NCBI RefSeq assembly: GCF_000504285.1
Contig: NZ_KI632511.1
Location: 5,624,154-5,688,153 of the forward strand
DNA: 64,000 nt
Reading direction: 5' to 3'
From: Actinospica robiniae DSM 44927
GTDB lineage: Bacteria; Actinomycetota; Actinomycetes; Streptomycetales; Catenulisporaceae
Shown: positions 1-8,350 of the stretch, in pieces
Position numbering within the stretch: the first letter of the stretch is position 1
How the letters are laid out: the number at the start of each line of letters is the position of its first letter
The notes under the pieces: generated by a model
The model's database searches: none
The model's input: the letters and a program-made list of their open reading frames with translations, nothing else
What the model was told of the DNA's origin: nothing
Made by a program: the position numbers and the translations under genes

Positions 1-165
1 CATCACCATCAAGGCGCCGTTGAGCACGCCCACCAGGAGCAGCTCTCGACCGGCGTAGTCGGCGTCGACCTCGGCGGCCAGCCGGGAGATCCCCTCGCTT
101 ATCTCCGCCTCGCTGAGCAGGATCTTCTCGAGCTTGTCGCCCATGTCCTTCTCGTCCACGTCCAC
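1..165 (-). CDS. hpt: Hypoxanthine phosphoribosyltransferase, N-terminal part (cut by window edge)
   Basis: Purine salvage enzyme that joins hypoxanthine or guanine to PRPP in the cytoplasm. Only about 55 N-terminal residues are in the window. They include MGDKLEKILLSEAEI and the hydrophobic block LLVGVLNGAL typical of the first PRPP-binding strand of Hpt. I chose the GTG at 165 because GAGGAG lies 4 nt upstream; an in-frame ATG at 144 is the alternative. The gene follows tilS by 12 bp on the same strand, and tilS-hpt is a common actinobacterial order, usually with ftsH next. The identity is an inference from this short stretch plus context. Confidence 0.85.
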   Translation of the reverse strand, partial: MDVDEKDMGDKLEKILLSEAEISEGISRLAAEVDADYAGRELLLVGVLNGALMVM

Positions 166-177
166 GTTCTCCTCGTC

Positions 178-1215
178 CTAGGGCGACGTCGCGCCGGTCA
201 GCTCGGGACGGGTCGGCGCCGGCCGCGCGGGCGGCGTCGACTCCCCGAAGGCCAGTCTGCCATTCGTCCGGCGGACCTCGACCGACCCGGGCAGCTGCAA
301 CGGCCCCTGGCCGCGCCAGCCGGTGACCAGAGCGTCCACGGCCTCGATGTGGCTGGCGGCGAGGGTGCCGGCCGGGGCGCCGCTGCGCAGCGCGGCGAGC
401 CTTATCACCCGGCGGCGCACGGCCGTGGGCAGCTCGGCCAGCCGGCGGGCGTCGAGCCCGCCCTCGGCGTGCTCGCAGGAGGGGTATTCGCGCGCGGCCC
501 AGTCGTCGAGCGCCTCGGTGTCCTCGCGCAGCATCCGGGCGGTGCGGGCGAGGGCCTCGGGCATGCCGGGTCCGAGCACCGCGGTGAGCTCGGGGATCAG
601 CCGGTGGCGCACCCGGGACCGGGTGTAGGCGGGGTCTGCGTTGTGCGGGTCGAGCCACGGCCGCACGCCCTCGGCGTCGCAGGCCTCGACGGTGGTGGCG
701 CGGGGCTGGTCGAGCAGCGGGCGGCGGTAGCGGCCGGCCGGCCCGAACACGGTGGGCATGCCGGCCAGGGACCGGGCGCCGGACCCTCGGGCGAGGCCGA
801 GCAGCACGGTCTCAGCCTGGTCGTCCCGGGTGTGCCCGAGCAGGACGCTGCGGGCGCCGAAACGCTCGGCGAAATGGTCCAGGGCCTCATAGCGGGCGGT
901 GCGGGCGGCCGCCTCCGGTCCGCCGGCCCGGCCGACGGTGACCGCGACCGACTCGACCGGGTCGAGGCCGCGTTGGCGCAGCAGCGCGACCACCTCGGCG
1001 GCGCGCTCGGGGGAGCCGTCCTGCAGCCCGTGGTCCACGCTCACCCCGCCGCAGCGCAGCCCGAGCCGGGGTGCGACGAAGGCGGTGGCGCAGGCCAGGG
1101 CCAGCGAGTCGGCGCCGCCCGAGCAGGCGACCAGGACGAGGTCGCCGGGCTGGTGGTCGGCGAGCGCCGTACGGACGGCGAGTCGTATCGCGGCTACCGC
1201 GGGTACCGGTCCCAT
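178..1215 (-). CDS. tilS: tRNA(Ile)-lysidine synthase TilS
   Basis: Modifies the wobble cytidine of tRNA-Ile(CAU) to lysidine using ATP and lysine, so the tRNA reads AUA and is charged with Ile. The PP-loop SGGADS is at residues 32-37, followed by VDHGLQDGS and [10 protein letters not shown], the usual N-type ATP pyrophosphatase blocks. The C-terminal 120 residues are the substrate-binding region. Its 345 aa fit actinobacterial TilS. The ATG at 1215 has AAGGAG about 10 nt upstream. It is 12 bp upstream of hpt and probably cotranscribed with it; the zincin-like gene ends 45 bp upstream on the same strand. Confidence 0.95.
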   Translation of the reverse strand: MGPVPAVAAIRLAVRTALADHQPGDLVLVACSGGADSLALACATAFVAPRLGLRCGGVSVDHGLQDGSPERAAEVVALLRQRGLDPVESVAVTVGRAGGPEAAARTARYEALDHFAERFGARSVLLGHTRDDQAETVLLGLARGSGARSLAGMPTVFGPAGRYRRPLLDQPRATTVEACDAEGVRPWLDPHNADPAYTRSRVRHRLIPELTAVLGPGMPEALARTARMLREDTEALDDWAAREYPSCEHAEGGLDARRLAELPTAVRRRVIRLAALRSGAPAGTLAASHIEAVDALVTGWRGQGPLQLPGSVEVRRTNGRLAFGESTPPARPAPTRPELTGATSP

Positions 1216-1260
1216 CTTCGGGTTGCTCCTTCACTTGCTGCCGGTGCGCTGGGAGACGGG

Positions 1261-2412
1261 TCAGCCGCGGCGCAGCGGGACCCGCCGCACCCAGGCCTGC
1301 GGCCGCGCGATCTCCGCCATGGTCGGGAGGGTGTTGGGCGAGGTCCAGACGCGGTTGAACCCGTCCATCCCGACCTCGCCGACGACGGAGCGCACGAAGC
1401 GTTCCCCGTCCCGGTACTGGCGCAGCTTGGCGTCCAGGCCGAGCACCTTGCGCAGCAGCGCGTCCGGCCGGACCCGCGAGGCGGTCCGACGGCGGGCGAA
1501 CTGCCGGCTGATCTCCGCGACCGACGGCACGACCAGCGGGCCGACCCCGTCCATCACATAGGTGGCGTGGCCTTCGAGCAGCGTCATCACGGCGGTCAGA
1601 CGGTCCATCGCGGCGCGCTGCTCGGGGGTCCGCACCACATCGAGCAACGAGCGACGCGTACCGGGGGTGACGGCGTTCGGGTCCGTCTCCACTCGTTCGG
1701 CGGGCAGCCCGGCGTGTCCCCCGCCGGCCGGGCCGGAGCCGAGCGGCCGGCGCAGCGCCTCGCGCACCCGGGCGGCGAGCTGGGCCGGCTCCAGGTCGAG
1801 CTCGGCGACCAGGGCGGCGAGGCCGTCGAGCAGGTGGTCGCGCAGCCACGGCACGGCGCCGAACTGCGCCCGGTGGGTCTCCTCGTGCAGGCAGACCCAG
1901 AGCCGGAAGTCGGACGGGCGCAGCCCGAGCTCGCGCTCGACCCGGACGATGTTCGGCGCCACCAGCAGCAGCCGTCCGGCCGGGGCGCGCTCCGGGTCGC
2001 CGAACGGGTCGAACTGCCCGAGCACCCGGGAGGAGAGGAAGGCGAGCACCGAGCCGACCTCCGCGCCGGTGAACTTGGCGCCGAGGGTGTTGGCGGTCGA
2101 GCGCATCAGGCCGGAGGGCACGCCCTCGCGGTACTGGCGCACCTTCTCCACCAGCGGGCTGGACAGGGTGCGCATGACATCCAGGTTCGCGGTGACCCAT
2201 CCGGGTGAGTCGACCACCAGCACGGGCCGCTCGGCGGAGGGCACGCGCAACCCGGTGAAGGCGCGCACATGCTCCTCGGCGGCCGTCGCGCAGCCGCGCA
2301 GCTCGGCCACCGCCTGTTCGGCGCCCGCTCGGGAGATCGCGGGACCGGGCCGGGCCAGCCCGCGCGCGGTCGCTCCGGCCACCTGCCAGTCGATGAGCTC
2401 GTCGTTCACCAC
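1261..2412 (-). CDS. Zinc-dependent metallopeptidase-like protein, DUF2342 / F420-associated zincin family
   Basis: Protein of 383 aa from the actinobacterial DUF2342 zincin family, sometimes annotated as coenzyme F420 biosynthesis-associated. Its biochemical role is not established. The zincin motif HEETH is at residues 176-180, in LHEETHRAQF, and a downstream GHATYVMD segment could supply further metal or active-site residues. The GTG at 2412 was chosen because a TACCTT box ends 6 nt before it and homology begins at VNDELIDW; a second GTG at 2409 is possible. The gene is divergent from ppa. Whether it is an active protease cannot be told from sequence. Confidence 0.85.
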   Translation of the reverse strand: MVNDELIDWQVAGATARGLARPGPAISRAGAEQAVAELRGCATAAEEHVRAFTGLRVPSAERPVLVVDSPGWVTANLDVMRTLSSPLVEKVRQYREGVPSGLMRSTANTLGAKFTGAEVGSVLAFLSSRVLGQFDPFGDPERAPAGRLLLVAPNIVRVERELGLRPSDFRLWVCLHEETHRAQFGAVPWLRDHLLDGLAALVAELDLEPAQLAARVREALRRPLGSGPAGGGHAGLPAERVETDPNAVTPGTRRSLLDVVRTPEQRAAMDRLTAVMTLLEGHATYVMDGVGPLVVPSVAEISRQFARRRTASRVRPDALLRKVLGLDAKLRQYRDGERFVRSVVGEVGMDGFNRVWTSPNTLPTMAEIARPQAWVRRVPLRRG

Positions 2413-2424
2413 ACTGTCAAGGTA
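2413..2424 (-). promoter_or_regulatory. Leaderless promoter -10 box of the zincin-like gene
   Basis: On the minus strand the sequence reads TACCTT, 6 nt, GTG. A TANNNT box at this distance places the transcription start at or next to the start codon, so the mRNA is probably leaderless. No Shine-Dalgarno sequence precedes the GTG. Confidence 0.6.
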
Positions 2425-2596
2425 TCCCGATCCGGCACGAACAATGTCTGTGTGCGCCGCCCTAATGTTGCGTTGATCACGTCCTTCGGCACGGCGTGCC
2501 GCTCGGCCGTCCGCGTGCGGGACACTGTTCGATGAAACGCGGGCACGCGTCCCGGCGACGGAGGCGGTTCGACGGCAGCCGCACATGGAGGAATCG

Positions 2597-3097
2597 ATGG
2601 AGTTCGACGTCCTGATCGAGATCCCGAAGGGACAGCGCAACAAGTACGAGGTGGATCACAAGACCGGCCGGATAAGGCTGGACCGGATGCTGTTCACCTC
2701 CACGCGCTACCCGGCGGACTACGGCTACATCGAGGACACCCTCGGTGAGGACGGGGACCCCCTGGACGCGCTGGTGCTGCTGGACGAGCCCACCTTTCCC
2801 GGCTGCCTGGTGATGTGCCGCGCCATCGGCATGTTCCGGATGACGGACGAGAAGGGCGGGGACGACAAGGTCCTGTGCGTCCCGGCGAACGACCCGCGGG
2901 TCGAGCACATCCGGGACATCCACCACGTCTCCGAGTTCGACCGGCTGGAGATCCAGCACTTCTTCGAGGTCTACAAGGACCTGGAGCCGGGCAAGTCGGT
3001 CGAGGGCGCCAGCTGGGTCGGGCGCACCGAGGCCGAGGAGGAGATCCGCCGCTCCCGCCTGCGCTTCGCCGAGTCGCCGGAGGGCCAGGGGCACTGA
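2597..3097 (+). CDS. ppa: Soluble inorganic pyrophosphatase (family I)
   Basis: Hydrolyses pyrophosphate to two phosphates in the cytoplasm, pulling forward nucleic-acid and activation reactions. The 166 aa contain the family I core: [11 protein letters not shown] at the N-terminus, [11 protein letters not shown], and the metal-binding [13 protein letters not shown]. Size is normal for a bacterial type I enzyme. The start is set at 2597 because GGAGGA at 2587-2592 is a good ribosome site for it; an in-frame ATG at 2585 overlaps that site and is unlikely. A perfect 14-bp hairpin follows the stop. The window also encodes the membrane pyrophosphatase hppA. Confidence 0.96.
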   Translation: MEFDVLIEIPKGQRNKYEVDHKTGRIRLDRMLFTSTRYPADYGYIEDTLGEDGDPLDALVLLDEPTFPGCLVMCRAIGMFRMTDEKGGDDKVLCVPANDPRVEHIRDIHHVSEFDRLEIQHFFEVYKDLEPGKSVEGASWVGRTEAEEEIRRSRLRFAESPEGQGH

Positions 3098-3133
3098 CCC
3101 GCGGCGCCCGAGCGGCGGCGCCGAACACCGTGA

Positions 3134-3171
3134 GCACCCCGTCGGGCGTCGTCCTTGGCCCGACGGGGTGC
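3134..3171 (+). terminator. Hairpin terminator after ppa
   Basis: Perfect 14-bp inverted repeat: GCACCCCGTCGGGC at 3134-3147 and its complement at 3158-3171, with a 10-nt loop. It begins 36 nt after the ppa stop. There is no strong T-run, as is usual in high-GC actinomycetes. Confidence 0.8.
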
Positions 3172-3215
3172 GGCGTATCGGCGTCCGGTGCGCATCGCCC
3201 GATCGGGGCGGCGGC

Positions 3216-3229
3216 TAGGCTCCGCCGCT
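3216..3229 (+). promoter_or_regulatory. Leaderless promoter -10 box of the DinB-like gene
   Basis: TAGGCT at 3216-3221, then 8 nt, then the ATG at 3230. There is no ribosome site, so the start codon is probably at or within a nucleotide or two of the transcription start. Confidence 0.6.
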
Positions 3230-3769
3230 ATGACGCAAACGGACGCACAAGGACGCCCCGAGCCGCCGAGCGCGGGCGACGAGACGGCGACCCTGCTCGG
3301 CTTCCTGGACTACCAGCGGGCCACGCTCGCCTGGAAATGCGCCGGCCTGGACGCCGCGCAGCTGCGCGCTACCGTAGCCGCGTCCACGATGACGCTCGGC
3401 GGCCTGCTCAAGCACATGGCGCTGGTGGAGGAGATCTGGTTCTCCCGTTCGCTGTGGGACCGCGGGTGGACCGAGCCGTGGGTCGGGGTGGACTGGAAGA
3501 ACGACCCGGACTGGGAGTGGCGGACCGCCGCCGACGACACACCGGAGCAGCTGCGGACGCTGTGGCAGGTGAAGGTGGACGAGGCCCGCGCCCGCACGGC
3601 CGAGGCGCTCGCCGACGGCGGCCTGGACCGCCGGACGGTGCGCGTGTTCGACGACGGCGGGCAACCCAGCCTGCGCTGGATCCTGTGCCACATGATCGAG
3701 GAGTACGCCCGGCACAACGGCCACGCCGACCTGCTGCGCGAGGCGATCGACGGCGAGACCGGCGAGTAG
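3230..3769 (+). CDS. DinB family protein (DUF664 type)
   Basis: Cytoplasmic four-helix-bundle protein of 179 aa in the DinB/YfiT-like superfamily, whose members often bind a metal through three histidines and may act as thiol-dependent transferases. Visible hallmarks are a first histidine in LLKHMALVEEIWF, the WKNDPDWEWRTA region of the DUF664 branch, and a C-terminal HMIEEYARHNGHADLLRE with the remaining histidines. The start at 3230 follows a TAGGCT box; an upstream in-frame ATG at 3155 lies inside the ppa terminator and is rejected. The gene is monocistronic. The substrate is unknown. Confidence 0.88.
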   Translation: MTQTDAQGRPEPPSAGDETATLLGFLDYQRATLAWKCAGLDAAQLRATVAASTMTLGGLLKHMALVEEIWFSRSLWDRGWTEPWVGVDWKNDPDWEWRTAADDTPEQLRTLWQVKVDEARARTAEALADGGLDRRTVRVFDDGGQPSLRWILCHMIEEYARHNGHADLLREAIDGETGE

Positions 3770-3780
3770 GGCGCCCCCCT

Positions 3781-3833
3781 CCGCGGCTTTGCCCGCGGAT
3801 GCGACCGTGGCTTGTCCGCGGCTCTGTCCGCGG
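3781..3833. terminator. Duplicated short hairpin between convergent genes
   Basis: Four CCGCGG cores at 3781, 3793, 3816 and 3828 form two 18-bp hairpins of the same 6-6-6 design (CCGCGG, 6 nt, CCGCGG). They sit in the 71-bp gap between the convergent DinB-like and NlpC/P60 genes and could end transcription from both sides. Confidence 0.5.
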
Positions 3834-3840
3834 CGCGCCG

Positions 3841-4539
3841 TCAGCCCGGCCGGCGCACGCTGTAGATCGGCATCCACTTCACCGGCTGGATGGTGACGGT
3901 GGCGCCCTGGTGCGGCGCGACCACCACCTTCCCGTTGCCGGCGTACAGGCCCACGTGCGAGGCGTCCGGGTAGAAGATCACCAGGTCGCCCGGCCGCATC
4001 TGGCCGACCGGCACCGGCCTGCCGAAGCCGGCCTGCTGCCGGGTGGTGCGCGGGATGTGCACGCCGGCGGCCCGCCAGGCCCGCTGGACCAGACCGGAGC
4101 AGTCGTAGACGTCCGGCCCGGCCCCGCCGTACACGTAGGGCTTGCCGATCTGCGCCAGCGCGAACCTGAGCGCGATCTCGCCCTTGGTCCCGACGGCGGA
4201 GGGCGGTGGCTGCACGGCGATGACGGCGACCCGGGCCGGCGGCTTGCGGGCCGGGACGGCGCGCCCGGTGCGCGAGCCGCGGGCCGGACGCGACCGGTGG
4301 TGGCGGGAGCCGCTGTGGTGGGCGGAATGGTGCGAGGAGCCCGAGCCGCGCCCGGCCGCGGCCGAGTCCTCGATGCTTCCGGCGAAGCCGGCGGACGCGG
4401 CGATCACCACGGCGAGCGTGGCTCTCATCGCCCGGCCGCGCAGGCGCGTCAGGACACGTACCCGTCGAGGGCCGGCGATGTACGTATCAATGGGGCTCGC
4501 GGTGTGATCCACATCTGATAGAGGCACACATCCATTCAT
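3841..4539 (-). CDS. Secreted NlpC/P60 family peptidoglycan hydrolase
   Basis: Predicted exported endopeptidase that cuts peptide bonds in cell-wall stems. The catalytic domain fills the last 115 residues: FALAQIGKPYVYGGAGPD, then the nucleophile Cys147 in DCSGLVQRAW, RPGDLVIFY, and the catalytic His195 in SHVGLYAG. Before it come a hydrophobic signal (RATLAVVIAASAGFAG) and a His/Ser/Arg-rich linker. Two starts are possible: ATG 4539 gives 232 aa and ATG 4428 gives 195 aa with a short signal n-region. Neither has a clear ribosome site. A Crp-like motif at 4503-4516 inside the longer version favours the shorter one. It lies next to a second NlpC/P60 gene. Confidence 0.9.
   Translation of the reverse strand: MNGCVPLSDVDHTASPIDTYIAGPRRVRVLTRLRGRAMRATLAVVIAASAGFAGSIEDSAAAGRGSGSSHHSAHHSGSRHHRSRPARGSRTGRAVPARKPPARVAVIAVQPPPSAVGTKGEIALRFALAQIGKPYVYGGAGPDVYDCSGLVQRAWRAAGVHIPRTTRQQAGFGRPVPVGQMRPGDLVIFYPDASHVGLYAGNGKVVVAPHQGATVTIQPVKWMPIYSVRRPG
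4503..4516 (+). promoter_or_regulatory. Crp-like half-palindromic motif near NlpC/P60 gene
   Basis: TGTGATCCACATCT matches 13 of 14 positions with the motif at 18205-18218 upstream of hppA. It resembles the left part of TGTGA-N6-TCACA. Binding by Crp is only a guess, and the site would be inside the gene if the longer start is used. Confidence 0.3.
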
Positions 4540-4611
4540 ATGACGTGCTCATGTACACGCGTCCTGGGCACAGCCCGCAAACTGCGCCTATCGAGTAGTG
4601 AATTCGCCCGG

Positions 4612-5754
4612 TCAGCGGCCCGCGGTCCCCGGCCGCGCGTAGAACTGGATCGGCCCCCACATCCACATGTTCGAGACCATCACGTCCCACCCGGTCTTCG
4701 GCGCCTGCACCATCTGCTGGCCGCCGAGGTAGATCGCCTCGTGGTAGATCGTGCCCGACTCCCCGGGGTCGGAGGCCCAGAAGAGCAGGTCACCGGGCCG
4801 CAACTGACCGTACGTCAGGGGACGGCTAGCGGCGTACTGGAACGCCGCGAAGTGCGGCAGCTCGGTTCCGGCCGACTCGTACGCGCGCATCGCCAGCCCC
4901 GAGCAGTCGAACGAATCCGGCCCGGTCCCGCCCCACAGGTACGGCTTGCCGAGCTGGGCCAGCGCGTAGGAGACCGCCTTCGCCTCGAACGCGGCGTCGT
5001 AGGACACCGGCGACGGGTGCTCCGCCGCCGCTTCGGCTTCGGCCGCGGCTTCCAGGGCGAGCTCCGAGGCGGTCGTCTGCCCGGCGCCCTGGCGGCCTAA
5101 TAGTGCGTCAAGCGCGTTGCCCAGCGCCGTCACCCTGGCTTCGGCCACCTGCGCCGCGTCGCTCGCGGTCTTGGCGGTGCGCCCGACGTTCTGCTCCGCC
5201 TCGGTCAGCGCGGTCTCCTGCGCGCTGGCCCGCGCGCTCGCCGCGTCGGCGTCGTGGCTGGCCGTTCTGGCCTGGGCCAGCACCGACGAACTGCTGACGA
5301 CGACGCGCCGAACGGTGTGCACGCCCTCGAGGTACTGCATCGGATCGCTCACGTCGAGCATGAGGAAGAGCGTCCCGGCATCCTGCGCCGCGCCGTAGCG
5401 GTACACCGCCGCGACCAGCCTGCCCAGGTTCGACTCCGCCTGAGCGGCCGCCGCCTTGGCCACCTGCGCGTGCGCGGCGGCCTGCACAGAGGCCTGCTTC
5501 GCCGCCGTCACCCGGGCCGCCGCCTGCTGATGGGCCGCCTCGGCCTGCGCCGCGGTGGCCTCGAGCCGGCCGAGGTCGAGCTCGGCCTGGGTCAGCGCAT
5601 CACGGGCTGACGCCAGGACCTGGCGGTGCGCCGAGGTGCCCGGCGGGTCCGCGGTCGCGTCGCCCACGTAGCCGACGAGAACCGCGGCGGCCAGCGCCAC
5701 GCAGGCGGCCGGAGCCACGAGCGGCATCCAGCCGGTTCTTCCCTGGAGTCGCAC
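4612..5754 (-). CDS. Secreted coiled-coil NlpC/P60 endopeptidase (RipA-like architecture)
   Basis: Probable exported cell-wall hydrolase of 380 aa. Residues 10-35 form a signal sequence ending near GDATADP. Residues about 43-235 are Ala/Glu/Gln-rich and predicted coiled coil, the regulatory arm seen in RipA-type hydrolases acting in cell separation. The NlpC/P60 domain follows, with [14 protein letters not shown], catalytic Cys284 in [18 protein letters not shown], and His338 in [10 protein letters not shown]. The nucleophile and histidine are both present. The gene is 72 bp upstream of the other NlpC/P60 gene on the same strand, so they may be transcribed together or be an old duplication. 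The two catalytic domains share the same block order, but the linkers are unrelated. Confidence 0.92.
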   Translation of the reverse strand: MRLQGRTGWMPLVAPAACVALAAAVLVGYVGDATADPPGTSAHRQVLASARDALTQAELDLGRLEATAAQAEAAHQQAAARVTAAKQASVQAAAHAQVAKAAAAQAESNLGRLVAAVYRYGAAQDAGTLFLMLDVSDPMQYLEGVHTVRRVVVSSSSVLAQARTASHDADAASARASAQETALTEAEQNVGRTAKTASDAAQVAEARVTALGNALDALLGRQGAGQTTASELALEAAAEAEAAAEHPSPVSYDAAFEAKAVSYALAQLGKPYLWGGTGPDSFDCSGLAMRAYESAGTELPHFAAFQYAASRPLTYGQLRPGDLLFWASDPGESGTIYHEAIYLGGQQMVQAPKTGWDVMVSNMWMWGPIQFYARPGTAGR

Positions 5755-5778
5755 GCGTACCTCCCGTGCCGTGCGCGA

Positions 5779-6285
5779 TCAGCTCACAATCGTGCTCCGT
5801 ACGGCGGCATCCGGGCCATCGGACACGCCGGTGGCAGACCTTTGCCGCGGCACCGACGAGGCCGCCGCCCAGTACGCCCGGGTGACCTCCTCCCGCACCG
5901 AGGCCACCCGCCGCCCTTCCCGGCAGGCCGAGATGATCAGCGCGTTGCGCACCGAGTCGGCCAGCGGGTCCGACTCCTCGCGGAAGGTCCGCGAGAGCGC
6001 CAGCGCCAGCCGGGAGGCCGCCTCGGCCGGGGCGTAGGGCAGCAGCGGAGCCCGGGCCGGGTCGGGCTCGGCCGCGGCCGCCTCGTCGATCAGGATCATC
6101 AGATAGCAATGGGTGAGCACCGCGAAAGGCAGCCGCTGCCCGGCCGACCTGGCCTCCACCCCCTCGGCGAAACGGCTGGCCGGCACCGTCCGCAGCCGTG
6201 CGTAGAGCTCCGCCTGGTCCGCCGGCAGATCCAGCAGAAGCGCCTCGCGGCGCGCGTCTCGCGTCGTGCGCTGACCGGTCTTCAT
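5779..6285 (-). CDS. Hypothetical alpha-helical cytoplasmic protein
   Basis: I do not recognise this 168-aa protein. It is charged and mostly helical (ELYARLRTVPASRFAEGVEAR, then LPYAPAEAASRLALALSRTF), has no signal peptide or membrane segment, and ends in a less ordered basic tail. The start ATG at 6285 has GGGGG 2-3 nt upstream. It precedes the coiled-coil NlpC/P60 gene on the same strand with a 24-bp gap, so the two may be cotranscribed. Coding is supported by its clean minus-strand frame and context, not by a family match. Confidence 0.6.
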   Translation of the reverse strand: MKTGQRTTRDARREALLLDLPADQAELYARLRTVPASRFAEGVEARSAGQRLPFAVLTHCYLMILIDEAAAAEPDPARAPLLPYAPAEAASRLALALSRTFREESDPLADSVRNALIISACREGRRVASVREEVTRAYWAAASSVPRQRSATGVSDGPDAAVRSTIVS

Positions 6286-6471
6286 ACCCCCGGTATACGT
6301 CGGGACGGCCCCACGACGACGCAGGCTGCCCGCCGCTAATCCGGATGAGTGAAAGTGCATCAGATGCCCCGGCGTCCTGCCGAGGGCCGCCGCACTGTGT
6401 TCTACCCGGCGAACTGAAGGAGGGAGTCGAGAAAGGCCCAGCCCACCTCGCGGTGACCAGGGCCTTTACTG

Positions 6472-6545
6472 AGCCTCCTATCGGAATCGAACCGATGACC
6501 TACGCATTACGAGTGCGTCGCTCTGACCGACTGAGCTAAGGAGGC
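6472..6545 (-). tRNA. tRNA-Thr (anticodon CGT)
   Basis: A 74-nt cloverleaf. The acceptor stem GCCTCCT (5' end at 6545) pairs with AGGAGGC, discriminator T, no encoded CCA. The D arm is TAGCTCAGTCGGTCAGAGC. The anticodon stem ACGCA/TGCGT encloses CTCGTAA, giving anticodon CGT (reads ACG). The T arm contains GGTTCGATTCC. It stands alone between a small hypothetical gene and the TAP-type lipoprotein gene. Confidence 0.95.
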
Positions 6546-6592
6546 AGTGACCGGGACACGAAGATCCCGGCCGCTGCCCCAGTGTAGCGGAC

Positions 6593-8137
6593 CTATGTGG
6601 TCTGCTGGCAAACGGTTCCGGCGGCGGGCACGGTGCCCGAGAGGTAGAAGGCGTCCACGGCCGAGTCGATGCAGGTCGAGCCGCGGCGGTAGGCGGTGTG
6701 GCCGGCGCCGTTCATGGTCAGCAGCCGGCCGCTGGCGAGCTGGGCGGACAGCTGCTGGGCCCACGGGTACGGGGTGGCCGGGTCGTTCGTGGTGCCGACG
6801 ACGAGGATCGGCGCGGCACCTTGAGCGGAGATCTTGTGCGGGGTGCCGGTGGGCTTCGCGCCCCAGTAGGCGCAGGGCAGGCTGGACCAGTCGACCATGG
6901 GGCCGAAGAACGGCGCGGCCTTCTCGAAGGCCGGCAGCTCGGCCTCGATCTGCTGTACCGAAGTGGCCTCGTCGGGGTGGTCCACGCAGTTCACCGCGTA
7001 GTTGGCCGCGGCCTCGTTGTCCACGAAGTGGCCGGCCTGCCGGTCGTTGTACGCGTCGGCCATGGTCAGCAGGACCGTGCCGTCGCCCTTGAACGCCCGG
7101 GTCAGCGCGATGCGCAGGTCGGGCCACCAGCCCTGGTCGTACATGGCGACGGAGATGCCGGTCAGGGCGTAGGCCTCGTCCACCTTGCGCGTGGCGTCGC
7201 CGCTGATCGGGTTCGCCTCGAGGCCGGCGACCCAGTCCTTGAGCTTGGTGAACGCGGCGTCCGGGTCGTTGCCGAGCACGCAGTTGCTCTGCTTCGCGCA
7301 GTCGGTCAGGAACAGCCGCAGCTCCTTGTCGAAAGCGACGGCCTGTGTCAGGTTCTCCTGCTCGGCGGTCAGGTCGGGATCGAGCGCGCCGTCGAGGACG
7401 ACGTGGCCGATCCGCTGCGGGAACTCCTGCGCGTAGACGGCGCCGAGGTAGGTGCCGTACGACTTGCCGAGGTAGGTGAGCTTCTCGTCGCCGAGCGCGG
7501 CGCGCAGGATGTCCATGTCCCTTGCGGCATAGACCGTGCCCACGTACGGCAGCAGGTTGCCTGACTTGGCCTCACACTGCTGGGCGAAGAACTTCGCCTG
7601 GGACTGGACCTTGGCGATCTGCTGCGGGTCCGACGGAACCGGCGGCGCGTCGATGAAGGTGTCCATCTGACTGTCGGTCAGGCACTGGACCGGGTCGGAC
7701 TTGCCCACGCCGCGCGGGTCGAAGCCGATGAGGTCGTAGCGGGCGAGCACCTTGGCGTCGACCACGTTGCCCGACGTCGCGTACTGCAGCCCGGAACCGC
7801 CCGGCCCGCCCGGGTTGACCAGCAGCGAGCCGAGGCGGTGCGCCTGGTCGGTGGCCTGCTTGCGGACCACGGCGATGCCGATCGTGGCGCCGGAGGGGTC
7901 TGCGTAATTGAGCGGGACCTGGAGCGTGCTGCACTGGTAGCCGTTGTCGCACGCGGACCAGCTGAGCGATTGGCCGTAGAACTTGGCCAGATCGGGCGCG
8001 GTTCCGGCGGTCAGCCCCGGCTTGCCGACGGCGAAGCCGGCCGCGTGCTCCTGCGAGGAGGACGTACAGGCGGCCAACGGCAGCGCGGCCACGACCGCGC
8101 TGAGGGCTAGGTAGCGCATGGCGGCGCGAGGCGTCAT
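6593..8137 (-). CDS. Secreted lipoprotein alpha/beta hydrolase, tripeptidyl aminopeptidase (TAP/SlpD) family
   Basis: Predicted membrane-anchored extracellular peptidase that removes N-terminal peptides, as in Streptomyces Tap and SlpD/SlpE. The signal ends in a lipobox, LPLAAC, with Cys24 as the lipidated residue. The hydrolase fold shows oxyanion block NPGGPGGSG (residues 109-117), FDPRGVGKSDPV, the nucleophile Ser226 in GKSYGTYLG, and a C-terminal TAP-like region with TTNDPATPYPWAQ and the histidine in NGAGHTAYRRG. The 514 aa are normal for the family. tRNA-Thr lies downstream. I see no operon partner. Confidence 0.93.
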   Translation of the reverse strand: MTPRAAMRYLALSAVVAALPLAACTSSSQEHAAGFAVGKPGLTAGTAPDLAKFYGQSLSWSACDNGYQCSTLQVPLNYADPSGATIGIAVVRKQATDQAHRLGSLLVNPGGPGGSGLQYATSGNVVDAKVLARYDLIGFDPRGVGKSDPVQCLTDSQMDTFIDAPPVPSDPQQIAKVQSQAKFFAQQCEAKSGNLLPYVGTVYAARDMDILRAALGDEKLTYLGKSYGTYLGAVYAQEFPQRIGHVVLDGALDPDLTAEQENLTQAVAFDKELRLFLTDCAKQSNCVLGNDPDAAFTKLKDWVAGLEANPISGDATRKVDEAYALTGISVAMYDQGWWPDLRIALTRAFKGDGTVLLTMADAYNDRQAGHFVDNEAAANYAVNCVDHPDEATSVQQIEAELPAFEKAAPFFGPMVDWSSLPCAYWGAKPTGTPHKISAQGAAPILVVGTTNDPATPYPWAQQLSAQLASGRLLTMNGAGHTAYRRGSTCIDSAVDAFYLSGTVPAAGTVCQQTT

Positions 8138-8350
8138 CGGCGGTCCCTTCGGAGAGCTGACGGCTTGTCGGGCCGCTTCAAGTGCTGCTCAGACGATCGG
8201 CGGCAGTGCCGCATGGTTCTGACACCGTACTCCGAGCCGGTGATCCGACGGTGGTTGAGAGGGCGGAACGGGGGACGTGGCGCGGCCGACCGGGCGACGT
8301 CGGGCCGGGGGGACCGGCCGTGACTCCGGCGATGCGACCCGGCGCCCGGC

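Noticed and set aside
349-2208. Long plus-strand open frame opposite tilS and the zincin-like gene
   Set aside because: A mirror frame of high-GC genes; Arg/Gly/Ala-rich with no domain, while the opposite strand has clear families.
4540-4611. Search for a c-di-AMP (ydaO) riboswitch before the NlpC/P60 genes
   Set aside because: The gaps are 72 and 24 bp, too short for that riboswitch.
6198-6539. Plus-strand frame ending in PIGIEPMTYALRVRRSDRLS
   Set aside because: Antisense translation of tRNA-Thr, another common false annotation.
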